A stretch of 64,000 nucleotides of DNA, from NCBI RefSeq assembly GCF_001578185.1, contig NZ_CP011008.1:4988001-5052000 (forward strand), given 5' to 3'. Of this stretch, positions 52,214 through 61,601 are shown one piece after another; the first letter of the stretch is position 1, and the number at the start of each line of letters is the position of its first letter. The position numbers and the translations under genes are program-made. The notes beneath the pieces were generated by a model, which made no database searches, was not told the DNA's origin, and worked only from the letters and a program-made list of their open reading frames with translations. This DNA comes from Peribacillus simplex (lineage in GTDB: Bacteria > Bacillota > Bacilli > Bacillales > DSM-1321).

Positions 52214-53203
52214 ATGTTTAGATTAAAGTCACTTTTAACGATTTTTACAATATTTGCAGTCTTCCTTTTAGCAGCTTGCGGGAATTCGAAGGATCAAGCC
52301 GAAGGAAATAAAGCTGAAGACAAGAAAAAAGACACAAGCTACACAATAGAGCATGCCATGGGCACTACCGAATTGAAAAAAACGCCTAAAAGAGTGGTCG
52401 TTCTAACAAATGAAGGCACTGAAGCATTACTTGCTTTAGGAATCAAACCTGTTGGTGCCGTTAAATCATGGCTTGGTGACCCTTGGTACGACCATATTAA
52501 AGATGATATGGATGGGGTCGAAGTTGTTGGTGTTGAACATGAAGTTAACTTAGAGAAAATCGCATCACTGAAGCCTGATTTGATTATCGGAAGCAAGATA
52601 CGCCAAGAAGCTGTTTATGATAAGTTAAATGCAATCGCCCCTACCGTTTTTTCTGAAACGCTAAGAGGAGATTGGAAAGAAAACTTTAAACTATATGCGA
52701 AAGCCTTGAACCTTGAAGAAAAAGGAAACGACGTAATTGCTAAATTCGATAAACGCACAGAAGATCTTAAAGCTAAATTGGGTGATAAGGTAAATCAAAA
52801 AGTTTCCATTGTTCGTTTCATGGCTGGAACAACTCGTATTTATTATACAGATTCATTCTCTGGAGTGATTTTCGATCAATTAGGATTTAAACGTCCAGAA
52901 CAACAGAAGGAACTGTTCACTCCAAATAATAAATTAGGCAACCTTGCCATCGAGGTTGGGAAAGAAGCCATCCCTAAAATGGATGGAGATATTCTCTTTT
53001 ACTTCACCTACGCTCCTGAAGGCGACAAACAAGCACTAAGCTCTGCAAAAGAGTGGACTAATGATCCACTTTGGAAAAACCTTGATGCAGTCAAAAAAGG
53101 AAATGCTTATGAGGTTAGTGACGCAACATGGAATACGGCCGGCGGAGTAATAGCAGCTAATAAAATGCTGGACGATATAGAAAAAATCATGCTTAAAAAG
53201 TAA
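52214..53203 (+). CDS. Iron-hydroxamate siderophore-binding lipoprotein (YfiY-like)
   Basis: Solute-binding protein of 329 residues. Lipobox LLAAC with Cys22, a charged linker, then a class III periplasmic-binding fold: TPKRVVVLTNEGTEALLALGIKPVGAV, LKPDLIIGSKIR, a long backbone helix and a second lobe (DSFSGVIFDQLGFKRP). It resembles B. subtilis YfiY. Divergent from the two permeases with which it acts. Confidence 0.9.
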   Translation: MFRLKSLLTIFTIFAVFLLAACGNSKDQAEGNKAEDKKKDTSYTIEHAMGTTELKKTPKRVVVLTNEGTEALLALGIKPVGAVKSWLGDPWYDHIKDDMDGVEVVGVEHEVNLEKIASLKPDLIIGSKIRQEAVYDKLNAIAPTVFSETLRGDWKENFKLYAKALNLEEKGNDVIAKFDKRTEDLKAKLGDKVNQKVSIVRFMAGTTRIYYTDSFSGVIFDQLGFKRPEQQKELFTPNNKLGNLAIEVGKEAIPKMDGDILFYFTYAPEGDKQALSSAKEWTNDPLWKNLDAVKKGNAYEVSDATWNTAGGVIAANKMLDDIEKIMLKK

Positions 53204-53226
53204 AAATACGGATCGCGATCCTACTG

Positions 53227-53268
53227 AAAACGGCCTTTCTCGATATAAGATTCGAGAAAGGCCGTTTT
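53227..53268. terminator. Bidirectional terminator between the siderophore-binding gene and minJ
   Basis: A 17-bp perfect stem, AAAACGGCCTTTCTCGA with TCGAGAAAGGCCGTTTT, between convergent genes. Confidence 0.9.
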
Positions 53269-53299
53269 ACTTTACATTCATGCGCTTCGCTTAAATGAC

Positions 53300-54493
53300 T
53301 TACCCCGCTTGTCCACTTTCCTTTAATTGATCGTCAACGAACAAGATGCCCAATTCGTAATGCTCCCCGTCAAATAGGGCTCTTTGCACAAAACGAATCT
53401 GTTCATTATTATCGATGACCTCAAGCTTGCAATGCGCCCGGTTTATTTGTAGCGCCCTGTATAACTCTTCTTCTTCCCTGACGACGACACCATTTATTTT
53501 CGAAATGACCTCCCCTTTAAGCAACCCCATCTTATCTGCCGGAGATTGAGGGATTATGCCTAAGATCTGGACACCAAGCTTACTTTTTGAAAAATAAAAA
53601 GGGAGCTTTCCATCCATTGCCTTTTGGGAATAATGCAGGAATTCTCGACCCAGGATTGCTAAAATGGCCGTAATGATTGCCAATGGCGGGTACCAGTAAC
53701 CAACTGCCGCTAATAGCGTAATCACAAATCCCAATGCTCCTATCTTTTTGCCTTGCGCCCTAATGGCCTGTTCCGGGAGCGTCCCATGAACTTTTTGCTT
53801 GAAGCCGATTAAAATGGGAAGCACGATTGGCGACAGATTTATGTCCCCGATTGAAAAAACCGGATACCATTCGAAAGGCGCTGGAAGCTGTCCTCCTGGA
53901 ATCATAACGAACATTGGAATTAGCCAGATTCGCTGTGAAACATACACACCTATCGGCTGCCCCCTCTTGGATACCTCCAACTGTGGGGATACCCTTTTAC
54001 TTCCATTGCCTACAATCAAAAACCCTTCAGCAATCAGCAATAACCCTATCAAAATAACAAGTGTCGGATATACGGACTGATCCAGCTGATTAAATGCATC
54101 CTGAAATACCGTCAGCTTGATATCTCTATCATATAAAAAGAAAAGGATAAAGAAAGTGAGTCCCACTGTATAAACGGGGGAAACGAACCTCCTTTTCATG
54201 GATAACATAGACAAGATCGTAACCCCTGCCATGATGAACAGCGCCGCCAAGGGAATGGTGAGTCCCAAAGCCAACGTGAGGACAGAAAGGATTAATCCCC
54301 ATATCAACCCTTGAGGTAACATGGAACGCAGCTCCATGGAAATACTGTAGATCTTCGTATTAAAATCATGGCGTTCCCGTTTAACGCGAAGATAGCCGAT
54401 GAATAAACAATATGCAATCGAAACATAAAGCAAAGGATGAAGGAAGAGTTTTCCTAATCCCATTAAGCATGCTATCAGCCAATCCGTTGTCAA
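53300..54493 (-). CDS. minJ: Cell-division topological determinant MinJ (YvjD-like)
   Basis: In B. subtilis MinJ bridges DivIVA and MinD so that division is blocked near the poles. This 397-residue protein has six to eight membrane helices and a C-terminal PDZ domain (LGVQILGIIPQSPADKMGLLKGEVISKINGV). It follows ctpB, as in B. subtilis. The gap to ctpB (215 bases) contains the ctpB terminator, so it likely has its own promoter. Confidence 0.88.
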   Translation of the reverse strand: MTTDWLIACLMGLGKLFLHPLLYVSIAYCLFIGYLRVKRERHDFNTKIYSISMELRSMLPQGLIWGLILSVLTLALGLTIPLAALFIMAGVTILSMLSMKRRFVSPVYTVGLTFFILFFLYDRDIKLTVFQDAFNQLDQSVYPTLVILIGLLLIAEGFLIVGNGSKRVSPQLEVSKRGQPIGVYVSQRIWLIPMFVMIPGGQLPAPFEWYPVFSIGDINLSPIVLPILIGFKQKVHGTLPEQAIRAQGKKIGALGFVITLLAAVGYWYPPLAIITAILAILGREFLHYSQKAMDGKLPFYFSKSKLGVQILGIIPQSPADKMGLLKGEVISKINGVVVREEEELYRALQINRAHCKLEVIDNNEQIRFVQRALFDGEHYELGILFVDDQLKESGQAG

Positions 54494-54670
54494 TTTCTAT
54501 CCACCATCCTCAAAAGTAATCAAAATTTTGTTGAATTTCGTTCTGGTCATATACCTCCTATTCTATCAAAAATGTAACCTCCCTGCCTATTAAGATGCAG
54601 AAAAAGTAGCTTTATCTTTTGTTTCCCCTACACTGCCTTCATGTTTCCAGACAGAAGCTTGATCAAGCGC

Positions 54671-54703
54671 AAAAAAAGCACCGCTTCTTAAGCTGCGGTG
54701 CCT
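54671..54703 (-). terminator. Terminator of ctpB
   Basis: GCACCGC and GCGGTGC pair around a 10-base loop, followed on the minus strand by seven T's just after the stop. Confidence 0.85.
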
Positions 54704-54708
54704 TCGCA

Positions 54709-56145
54709 TTATTTCACTAAATAATTCAAAGCCGTGCGTAATTGAATATCATTATCTTCATCCTGGATCTTTTCCAGTATGGCGGATTCAAGATGTGCCG
54801 CGGTTTTAGCGTCCAGCTTGCCAGTCACTTTCAGTCCAAACTGTTTTTGGAATGCTTTTACAGCGACTTCCGTACCCCAATCAAAATAACCATCCTCACG
54901 ACCCGGTTCAAATCCAATTCCTTTCAGAATGCTTTGTGCATACTGGATTTGTTCATCGTTCATATCCCGCTGCAGGACCTTCTCAACGGCCAGCTGATGG
55001 GCATTAAAGTAATCTGGCTGTTTTACTTTGATTGTCGGTTTGATCCCCTTTTTATGGATCCAGTTGCCTGAAGGCGTCAGCCACTTATATAATGTAAGTT
55101 TAATCTTACTGCCATCACCCATCGGTACAGCTTGCTGTACTGTGCCTTTCCCGAAGGTCTTCTCGCCGACCAATGGATAGCCTCCCGCCTCCTGCATGGC
55201 GCCAGCCAGGATTTCCGAGGCTGATGCGCTGCCTTTATCCGTCAAAACGGCAATGGGATAATCTTTCGCTTTCTTAAGGCTTGTAAAAAACGATTGGGTT
55301 TCTCCCGTTCTTTCTGCAATTTGCAAATAGGGCTTTTCTTTTGTGATGAACTCGCCAAGAATCGTTTCCACACTAGAAAGAAGGCCACCTGGATTGCCTC
55401 GTACATCTATGACCAAGCCTTCGATTCCCTTCTTTTCCAGCTCCTTCATCTGTTTTTTGAAATCAGTGGCAGTATTCTCCGAAAATGTAGTCAACTCGAT
55501 GTAACCTATTTGTTCTCCGGCGACTTCCTTAATTGATGAAAATACGGTATCCAATGGAATTTCAGCACGAACCATATTGAATTCAAGTGGATTGGCAACC
55601 CCTGCCCGCTTTATTTCCATTTTTACGGGTGACCCTTTTTCGCCACGGATTTTCAGGCGTGTTTCATATAGATCTAAACTTTCTACACTTACACCATTCA
55701 CCTTAAGGATTTGATCTTTCGGCTTTAATCCAGCTTTTTCGGCAGGCGAGTCTTTGTAAGGAGATACAATTATGACCTTACCATCTTCCATGCCAATTTC
55801 AGTCCCTATCCCTTCAAAAGAGGAGTCCAAGGTTTCATTGAATTGCTTAGCGGTCTCCTTGTCCATATATACGGAATAAGGATCTTTCAACGCTGACAGC
55901 ATCCCTTGGATGGCACCTTCCACCAGATTAGAACCGTCCACCTGTTCTACATACTGGCTTACGATCAAACCGTAAGCTTGTTCCACTTTTGCCCATTCCT
56001 TATCCTTCGGGATTGTTTGACTTTCTTCCTTTGCTTCATTCTTATCCGGGAAGCTTGTCCAATATATGCCCCCCACTGCTCCAATGGCTAGTGACATGAT
56101 GATTGCTAGAGGAAGTACCCATTTTTTGACCATATTTATCCCCAT
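54709..56145 (-). CDS. ctpB: C-terminal processing serine protease CtpB
   Basis: S41 protease that in B. subtilis is secreted to the space between mother cell and forespore and cleaves SpoIVFA to trigger sigma-K. About 478 residues: signal anchor (MVKKWVLPLAIIMSLAIGAVGG), PDZ domain (DSPAEKAGLKPKDQILKVNGV), protease core with the nucleophile in GSASASEILAGA and Lys in GKGTVQQ, and a C-terminal peptidoglycan-binding domain. Two ATGs (56145 and 56133) have equally good ribosome sites; 56145 gives the length nearer to B. subtilis CtpB. Confidence 0.92.
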   Translation of the reverse strand: MGINMVKKWVLPLAIIMSLAIGAVGGIYWTSFPDKNEAKEESQTIPKDKEWAKVEQAYGLIVSQYVEQVDGSNLVEGAIQGMLSALKDPYSVYMDKETAKQFNETLDSSFEGIGTEIGMEDGKVIIVSPYKDSPAEKAGLKPKDQILKVNGVSVESLDLYETRLKIRGEKGSPVKMEIKRAGVANPLEFNMVRAEIPLDTVFSSIKEVAGEQIGYIELTTFSENTATDFKKQMKELEKKGIEGLVIDVRGNPGGLLSSVETILGEFITKEKPYLQIAERTGETQSFFTSLKKAKDYPIAVLTDKGSASASEILAGAMQEAGGYPLVGEKTFGKGTVQQAVPMGDGSKIKLTLYKWLTPSGNWIHKKGIKPTIKVKQPDYFNAHQLAVEKVLQRDMNDEQIQYAQSILKGIGFEPGREDGYFDWGTEVAVKAFQKQFGLKVTGKLDAKTAAHLESAILEKIQDEDNDIQLRTALNYLVK

Positions 56146-56215
56146 TTCTGACCCTGATATGTATTTCACTATATGTGGGGATTGGAATGAATATGCTTGA
56201 AGAAAATGATACACC

Positions 56216-56256
56216 ACAAAAAAAACAGATTAGGAATTTATCCTAATCTGTTTTTC
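56216..56256 (-). terminator. Terminator of the M23 hydrolase gene
   Basis: AACAGATTAGGA and TCCTAATCTGTT form a 12-bp stem with flanking A and T runs. It lies 20 bases after the stop codon. Confidence 0.9.
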
Positions 56257-56273
56257 CGATGATATATTGGGTA

Positions 56274-57659
56274 TTAAATATTTATATAGTTTAATGGATT
56301 AACAGCATTTGACTTGCTATAATTCCATGGCCCTTTATGTAACTCAAAGTGTAAATGCTGACCGGTTGAATGTCCTGTACTACCCATGATTCCAATTTGT
56401 TCGCCTTTAGCAACAACAGAACCTTCGCTTACTTGTCTAGATCTTAAATGTGCATACACAGTAGTCCATTGCTGACCGCCGATTGAATGGGTAACAAAGA
56501 TGACGTTACCGTATGTACTTGATAAGTAAGAACGGCTTACGACTCCGTCGGCTGCCGCTACAACTGGAACCGTTCCGCTAGCAGCAATATCAATGCCGGC
56601 ATGCTGTTTATTCCAACGTTCACCCATTCTTGATGATACATATCCTGCACTTGGTCTAGTGAAAGTACCCGATGATACAGCTGGCACTTCACTTACATTA
56701 GACGAAGAGAGTGAAGGTGATGGTGATGAACTGTTGCTTTTTGCACTGGATTCTGAAGAAGTAGATTGTTTTTTAGATTCGGATGCTCGAGATGCTGCTT
56801 GTGCTGCCGCTTGAGCCGCTTCTTGCTCTGCACGTTTTTGCGCTTCGGCTGCCGCTTTTTTACGAGCTGCTTCCAATTCGGCAAGACGTTGATGCTCTAA
56901 GTTGATGGCTGACTTGATAGCCTTTTCTTGAGCAGCAAGATTCTCTTTTTCTTCCTCTAAGCCCATCTTCACATCTTCATGTTCTTTAGTTTGTTGTCTT
57001 AATTTCTTAACCAATGCATCCTTTTCTTGCTTCTGCTGCTTTTGTTGCATTTGAATTTCCAATAGTTCAGCTTTTGCCACTTGTAAACTGGCAAGCTTCG
57101 TTTCAACGGCATTTTGCTTTTCTTCCAGATCCTTTTTATCCAGCTCATGCTGTTTTAAAATATCCCTGTCGGCTTCAGCAATTGTCGCTACAGCCCCGAC
57201 ACGGTCAACTAAATCCCCAAAACTGGATGATCCGAATAATACTTCAAGATAGTTCACGTCCCCACCAGTCTCCTGGAAAGAAAGTGCCCTTTCCTTCAAT
57301 ACTTCATTACGTTTTGCGATCCGCTCTTTTAATACTTTAATCTCTTCTTTCAATGCCTCTATTTCTTTTTTCGTTTCTGTAATTTCAGCATTTTTAGCAT
57401 CGATTTTTTTTGAGGACTCTGCAATTTTCGCTTCAATGGCCTCGATTTGTTCTTCTGCAGTCATTTGCTTATCCTGCAGGTTATCGATTTTCTTCTCCGT
57501 GTCGGAAATATTCGATTCAACGCCCGAACGTTTTTCCTGAATGGATTGTTTCTGTTTTTGCAGATCCGAAATCGACTCAGCATGAACCGAAGGTGCCGCT
57601 AAAATGCTTCCCAACCCAATCATGATGGAGGCATTCATGGCAATGATATTTTTTTTCAC
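56274..57659 (-). CDS. Coiled-coil M23 peptidoglycan hydrolase, probable FtsEX partner
   Basis: A secreted 461-residue protein: signal peptide to Ala27 (PSVHA-ES), a long coiled coil (28-265) with the PcsB/CwlO-like stretch NYLEVLFGSSSFGDLVDRV, an Ala- and Ser-rich linker (270-320), and a C-terminal M23 endopeptidase with the zinc motifs KQHAGIDIAA and GQHLHFELH. Such proteins cut peptide cross-links when FtsEX activates them through the coiled coil. It sits right after ftsX and before ctpB. It keeps all visible zinc ligands, so it should be an enzyme and not only an activator like EnvC. Confidence 0.9.
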   Translation of the reverse strand: MKKNIIAMNASIMIGLGSILAAPSVHAESISDLQKQKQSIQEKRSGVESNISDTEKKIDNLQDKQMTAEEQIEAIEAKIAESSKKIDAKNAEITETKKEIEALKEEIKVLKERIAKRNEVLKERALSFQETGGDVNYLEVLFGSSSFGDLVDRVGAVATIAEADRDILKQHELDKKDLEEKQNAVETKLASLQVAKAELLEIQMQQKQQKQEKDALVKKLRQQTKEHEDVKMGLEEEKENLAAQEKAIKSAINLEHQRLAELEAARKKAAAEAQKRAEQEAAQAAAQAASRASESKKQSTSSESSAKSNSSSPSPSLSSSNVSEVPAVSSGTFTRPSAGYVSSRMGERWNKQHAGIDIAASGTVPVVAAADGVVSRSYLSSTYGNVIFVTHSIGGQQWTTVYAHLRSRQVSEGSVVAKGEQIGIMGSTGHSTGQHLHFELHKGPWNYSKSNAVNPLNYINI

Positions 57660-57757
57660 GTTTCATTTCCCCTTTCAATCCCGTTACATCCAGTGCCTTG
57701 TAACGTCTCTCTATCTGTATCTGGCTTCTTTTAATATTCGAGTGTAAAGATGCTTTT

Positions 57758-58651
57758 TTATACTTTCAAGAACTTCCTAACGGACATCAAGCTGCCCCAT
57801 ATCCCGATAACGGCGCCAATTACAATGAGGATGGCCGAAACTTGATAAATAAATGGGTTTGCAGGTAGAAAATCTATGAATTTGAACGTAATCTGCGGCG
57901 CAGCATATTTATAAATATTGTAGTAGAGTGCAGCAATCAGACCGATTGGAATGATGGAACCGAGGATTCCCAACCATAGTCCTTCCAAGAAGAATGGCCA
58001 ACGGATGAATGTATTCGTTGCTCCCACTAATCTCATGATCTCAATTTCTTTTCTTCTAGCTACAATGGTAATTTTAATCGTATTCGAAATCAGGAACATT
58101 GCAGTAAATAGTAATCCTACAATAAGAACGATCCCTATGTTTCTCGCGATATTCACGAATTTGAATAGTTTCTCGACGTAGCCTTGTCCATATTTAACAC
58201 TTTGGATATAATCAAGACCTTCGATTTCCTTTGCCACCTTGATGACATCTTGCGGAGATTTCGTCTTGATGATATAAACGTCCCTTAATGGGTTGTCCTG
58301 TTCAAATGGTTTAAATGCATCACCATTATCGCCTAAATCATCTATTAAATTCGTAAGCTCTTCATCTTTTGGAGAGAAGATGACTGATTCAATGCCCTTC
58401 ATCTTCGTAATCTTCCTACCAATATCTTTTATATCGTCATCATTCGCCGCATTATCAATATGTGCACGAACTTCGACATCTTTCTCCACATTTCCCGCGA
58501 TATGATTTAAATTCATCATGAGCACTAAAAAGACGCCAACCAATGTTAGTGTGACCGTTACTGCACTGACTGAAGCAAACGTCATCCATCCATTACGGCC
58601 AATATTTTTAAAACTTTCACGGAAGTGACGGAGCAATGTTCTAAATTTCAT
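57758..58651 (-). CDS. ftsX: Cell-division/elongation ABC transporter permease FtsX
   Basis: Four-helix membrane protein that, with FtsE, drives a wall hydrolase outside the cell. The 297 residues show the first helix (ASVSAVTVTLTLVGVFL), an outer domain (about 45-170) that would contact the hydrolase, and FtsX/MacB helices with RRKEIEIMRLVGATNTFIRWPF. The ATG at 58651 (MKFRTLLRHF) lies inside the end of ftsE and is preceded by GAGGTG, so the two are coupled. Confidence 0.95.
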   Translation of the reverse strand: MKFRTLLRHFRESFKNIGRNGWMTFASVSAVTVTLTLVGVFLVLMMNLNHIAGNVEKDVEVRAHIDNAANDDDIKDIGRKITKMKGIESVIFSPKDEELTNLIDDLGDNGDAFKPFEQDNPLRDVYIIKTKSPQDVIKVAKEIEGLDYIQSVKYGQGYVEKLFKFVNIARNIGIVLIVGLLFTAMFLISNTIKITIVARRKEIEIMRLVGATNTFIRWPFFLEGLWLGILGSIIPIGLIAALYYNIYKYAAPQITFKFIDFLPANPFIYQVSAILIVIGAVIGIWGSLMSVRKFLKV

Positions 58652-59327
58652 ATCCGTAATCACCTCGATGTTCATCGCGAACTATTTTTCCACTTTCAAT
58701 GGCAATGACACGTCGTTTGATATTGTTGACGATGTCCCTATTATGTGTGGCCATGACAAGTGTAGTCCCGCGTTTATTAATTTCTTCAAATATGTTCATG
58801 ATTTCCCACGATGTTTCAGGATCAAGATTCCCTGTAGGCTCGTCGGCTATGACTACCTTAGGGTCATTGACGATCGAACGGGCTATCGCAACCCTTTGCT
58901 GTTCCCCACCAGATAACTCGGAAGGCAGCATCCTTGCTTTATGTTTAATGCCAACCAGATCAAGAACTTCCATGACTCTCTTTTTGATTTCTTCTGGTTC
59001 CTTTTCGATAACTTCCATGGCAAATGCTACATTTTCATATGCAGTGAATGTTTGAAGGAGTTTAAAATCTTGGAATACCATACCGATATTACGGCGGAAT
59101 AGAGGAACTTTCGAATTGCGGATACTTGGCAGGCTTACGCCATTGACCAAGATATTACCGCTTGTCGGCTTTTCTTCCCTATACATCATTTTGATGAAGG
59201 TCGATTTTCCGGCACCACTCGGACCTACTACATAAACGAACTCGCCTGGCTTTATTTTCACATTGATACCATTAATGGCAATTACGCCATTTGGATATGT
59301 CTTTTTCACATCTATCATTTCTATCAT
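58641..59327 (-). CDS. ftsE: Cell-division ATP-binding protein FtsE
   Basis: ABC ATPase of 228 residues: Walker A GPSGAGKS (35-42), signature LSGGEQQRVAIARS, Walker B VVIADEPTGNLDPE. Together with FtsX it converts ATP hydrolysis into activation of the hydrolase encoded next door. A TGT-TATAAT extended -10 box at 59432-59437 (minus strand) is the likely promoter. Confidence 0.96.
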   Translation of the reverse strand: MIEMIDVKKTYPNGVIAINGINVKIKPGEFVYVVGPSGAGKSTFIKMMYREEKPTSGNILVNGVSLPSIRNSKVPLFRRNIGMVFQDFKLLQTFTAYENVAFAMEVIEKEPEEIKKRVMEVLDLVGIKHKARMLPSELSGGEQQRVAIARSIVNDPKVVIADEPTGNLDPETSWEIMNIFEEINKRGTTLVMATHNRDIVNNIKRRVIAIESGKIVRDEHRGDYGYEI

Positions 59328-59586
59328 TCTAAAACCACCTAATTTGCTTGTATTATCACTATGTATCTACAGCTTTTTCGACAATTTTCACTGAAATCTG
59401 ACAGGAATCTCTCTTACTTGAGCACAGAAACATTATAACATCAAATTTTGTCAAATTAAGCATAAAAAATATTACAGTTTCATTTCAGTTAGACATATAT
59501 CAACATCTATGTAATATTCCTAGGATTTGATTGCTTGATAAGGGATTAAATGTGGTTATTCAAGGATTTTAAAGGAGACTATACGA

Positions 59587-59619
59587 AATGAAACGTCCTG
59601 CTAAGCAGAACGTTTCATT
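59587..59619 (-). terminator. Terminator of cccB
   Basis: ATGAAACGT-CTGCT / AGCAG-ACGTTTCAT forms a 14-bp stem with one mismatch; the following T tract is short, so efficiency is uncertain. Confidence 0.6.
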
Positions 59620-59624
59620 GATCA

Positions 59625-59963
59625 TTACTTATGGTCGGCAAGCCATTCCGCGACCATACTCGCTTCCTTGCCTTGGATTATAGCTTTTGGCATTGCACCT
59701 TGGCCATTCGCAATGACCTTTTCGATGTCCGCTTTTGATAGCCTCGAGCCGACCTTCGTTAAATTCGGTCCCACACCGCCTTCGAGATTCACTGCATGGC
59801 AGCTTGAACATTTGTTTTCGTAAATTTTCGCGGCATCACCAGCACCTGCCGTTGTCGTTTCGCTATTTTTAGCAGGCTCTTTATCTCCAGCATCATCATT
59901 TCCACCGCATGCTGCCAAGGCCAAAGAAGTACCCAGAACTAAGGCTAACCATTTCATTTTCAT
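59625..59963 (-). CDS. cccB: Lipoprotein cytochrome c-551
   Basis: Small membrane-tethered c-type cytochrome that carries electrons to terminal oxidases. The 112 residues contain a lipobox LALAAC (Cys19), a Gly/Ala/Thr-rich linker, the haem-binding CSSCH (52-56) and the axial Met in GAMPK (91). The start at 59963 follows AGGGGGT; the open frame is longer. It lies between ftsE and the yvjA relic, as in B. subtilis. Confidence 0.94.
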   Translation of the reverse strand: MKMKWLALVLGTSLALAACGGNDDAGDKEPAKNSETTTAGAGDAAKIYENKCSSCHAVNLEGGVGPNLTKVGSRLSKADIEKVIANGQGAMPKAIIQGKEASMVAEWLADHK

Positions 59964-59982
59964 TGAATTTACCCCCTCTGAT

Positions 59983-60260
59983 TTATACCAGTACAAGAAC
60001 ATTATACCAATTCCATTCCAGTTTAAAACCCTCCCCAAGTTCCTCCGATGCGTCGATTACAATTACAAACGCTTTAGGGTCAACTTGTTTCACCATTTGT
60101 TTCAATTTAGTGAATTCCGACTGGTCTATTACGCACATCAATATATAGGACGAGTATCATCCGTATAGCCGCCATATCCCGATATCCCTGTAACACCACC
60201 CCGGTCATGGCAATTATGGCCGAACCAACAATCACCCATCAATACTCCATTAACTTTTGC
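59983..60260 (-). pseudogene. Frameshifted relic of a YitT/DUF2179 membrane protein (yvjA position)
   Basis: Three pieces of one protein lie in three frames on the minus strand: VIVGSAIIAMT (about 60205-60240), then RGGVTGISGYGGYTDDTRPIY (about 60135-60200), then CVIDQSEFTKLKQMVKQVDP and KAFVIVIDASEELGEGF (about 60020-60132), ending at a stop near 59983. Put end to end they give the C-terminal DUF2179 domain of YitT-family proteins. The upstream membrane part is missing. In B. subtilis intact yvjA lies exactly here, between prfB and cccB. Confidence 0.7.
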
Positions 60261-60409
60261 ATTAAAGGATGCTTCGCCTCCCGGTTTCTTTTCCTCTATA
60301 TATAGTATTGTCCGAACGAAGCAGAACATCCCTTTTCATATCCTGTTAATGTCAGCCAGAGGACGTGTTTAATAGGTCATTCAAGGATCTTTCATTCATA
60401 AGAAACCAT

Positions 60410-60440
60410 AAAAAAGCCGGACCGCGAAACGGTCCGACTT
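60410..60440 (-). terminator. Terminator of prfB
   Basis: AGTCGGACCG and CGGTCCGGCT pair around a short loop, followed on the minus strand by TTTTTT just after the stop. Confidence 0.85.
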
Positions 60441-60446
60441 AATATC

Positions 60447-61545
60447 TTATAATTTTGAACGTAAGTACGCATCAATGAACATATCAATGTCCCCATCCAT
60501 GACAGCTCCCAAGTTTCCGGTCTCCGCACTAGTACGGTGATCTTTAACCATGGAATACGGGTGGAAAACATAAGAACGAATTTGGCTTCCCCAGCCAATT
60601 TCCTTTTGCTCACCGCGGATTTCATCCAAATCCGCTTGTTGCTGTTCGATTTCACGTTGATACAATTTGGCTTTCAGCATATTCATGGCTTGGGCCTTGT
60701 TTTTGATTTGCGATCTCTCGTTTTGGCACGTTACCACAGTATTTGTAGGTAAATGGGTGATCCGGACTGCCGAGTCAGTTGTATTGATATGCTGACCACC
60801 TGCACCACTTGCCCGGTACGTGTCGACTTTCAAATCTTCCGTGCGTATTTCTATATTGATCGTCTCATCGAATTCCGGCATAACTTCACACGAAACGAAT
60901 GAAGTATGGCGCCGTCCCGATGAATCGAAAGGAGAAATACGGACTAGACGGTGCACGCCCTTTTCCGCTTTCAAATAGCCATAGGCGTTATGGCCTTTGA
61001 AAATTAAAGTGACACTCTTGATTCCAGCTTCATCACCTGGAAGGTAATCAAGGGTTTCCACTTTAAAGCCTCTTTTTTCACCCCATCTTGTATACATACG
61101 AAGTAGCATGGAACCCCAATCCTGGGATTCCGTTCCGCCTGCACCTGGATGAAGTTCAAGAATGGCATTTTTCGAATCATATTCTTCACTTAGTAAAAGT
61201 TGAAGTTCAAAGTCATTCATCTTTTGTGAAAGAATCGTGATTTCTTCTTCCAGCTCAGCCAAAAGTTCTTCATCATTCTCTTCTTTCACTAGTTCATATG
61301 TCAAATCCAGATTTTCATATGATTCATTAAGGTCGGACAATTGATTCACTTGTTCTTTCAAAGCATTCGTTTCATTGATGACAGTCTGTGCTTTTTGCTG
61401 ATCATTCCAAAAATCAGGATGTGTCATCTCATTTTCAAGCTGTGCGATTCGTGCCTCTTTTTCATCTAAGTCAAAGAGACCCCCTAAAGTCCGTTAATCG
61501 TTGCGCTGTCCGTTCGAGTTCGTTTCTAATTTCTGCCAATTCCAT
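60447..61545 (-). CDS. prfB: Peptide chain release factor 2 (programmed +1 frameshift)
   Basis: RF2 ends translation at UGA and UAA. The gene is split: a 24-codon first frame starts [13 protein letters not shown] at 61545 and reaches an in-frame TGA at 61471-61473; the slip site CTT TGA C is preceded by the stimulating AGGGGG (61480-61485). Shifting +1 gives [22 protein letters not shown] and the rest. The joined protein has 365 residues, the usual size, with the GGQ peptidyl-hydrolysis loop ([15 protein letters not shown]) and the codon-recognition SPF motif ([15 protein letters not shown]). Frameshifting lets RF2 levels regulate their own synthesis. Confidence 0.97.
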
Positions 61546-61568
61546 TTCTCTTCACCTCATTAAGTATG

Positions 61569-61601
61569 TTAAAAAAATCCCTGTAGAGGGATTCGCTTCA
61601 T
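61569..61601 (-). CDS. Possible prfB leader peptide (10 residues)
   Basis: Between the predicted prfB promoter and prfB, AGAGG is followed 10 bases later by ATG and the frame MKRIPLQGFF-TAA. The frame runs through the hairpin at 61575-61593. Ten codons are too few to prove translation; this is offered because of its position. Confidence 0.25.
   Translation of the reverse strand: MKRIPLQGFF
61575..61593 (-). terminator. Terminator-like hairpin in the prfB leader
   Basis: On the minus strand AATCCCT / AGGGATT with a short loop is followed by seven T's, between the predicted prfB promoter and its ribosome site. It may be an attenuator for prfB or a second secA terminator. Confidence 0.55.

Noticed and set aside
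60138-60329. 63-codon frame as an intact gene
   Set aside because: Only its last third resembles a protein (DUF2179), and neighbouring pieces continue in other frames; it is part of the relic.
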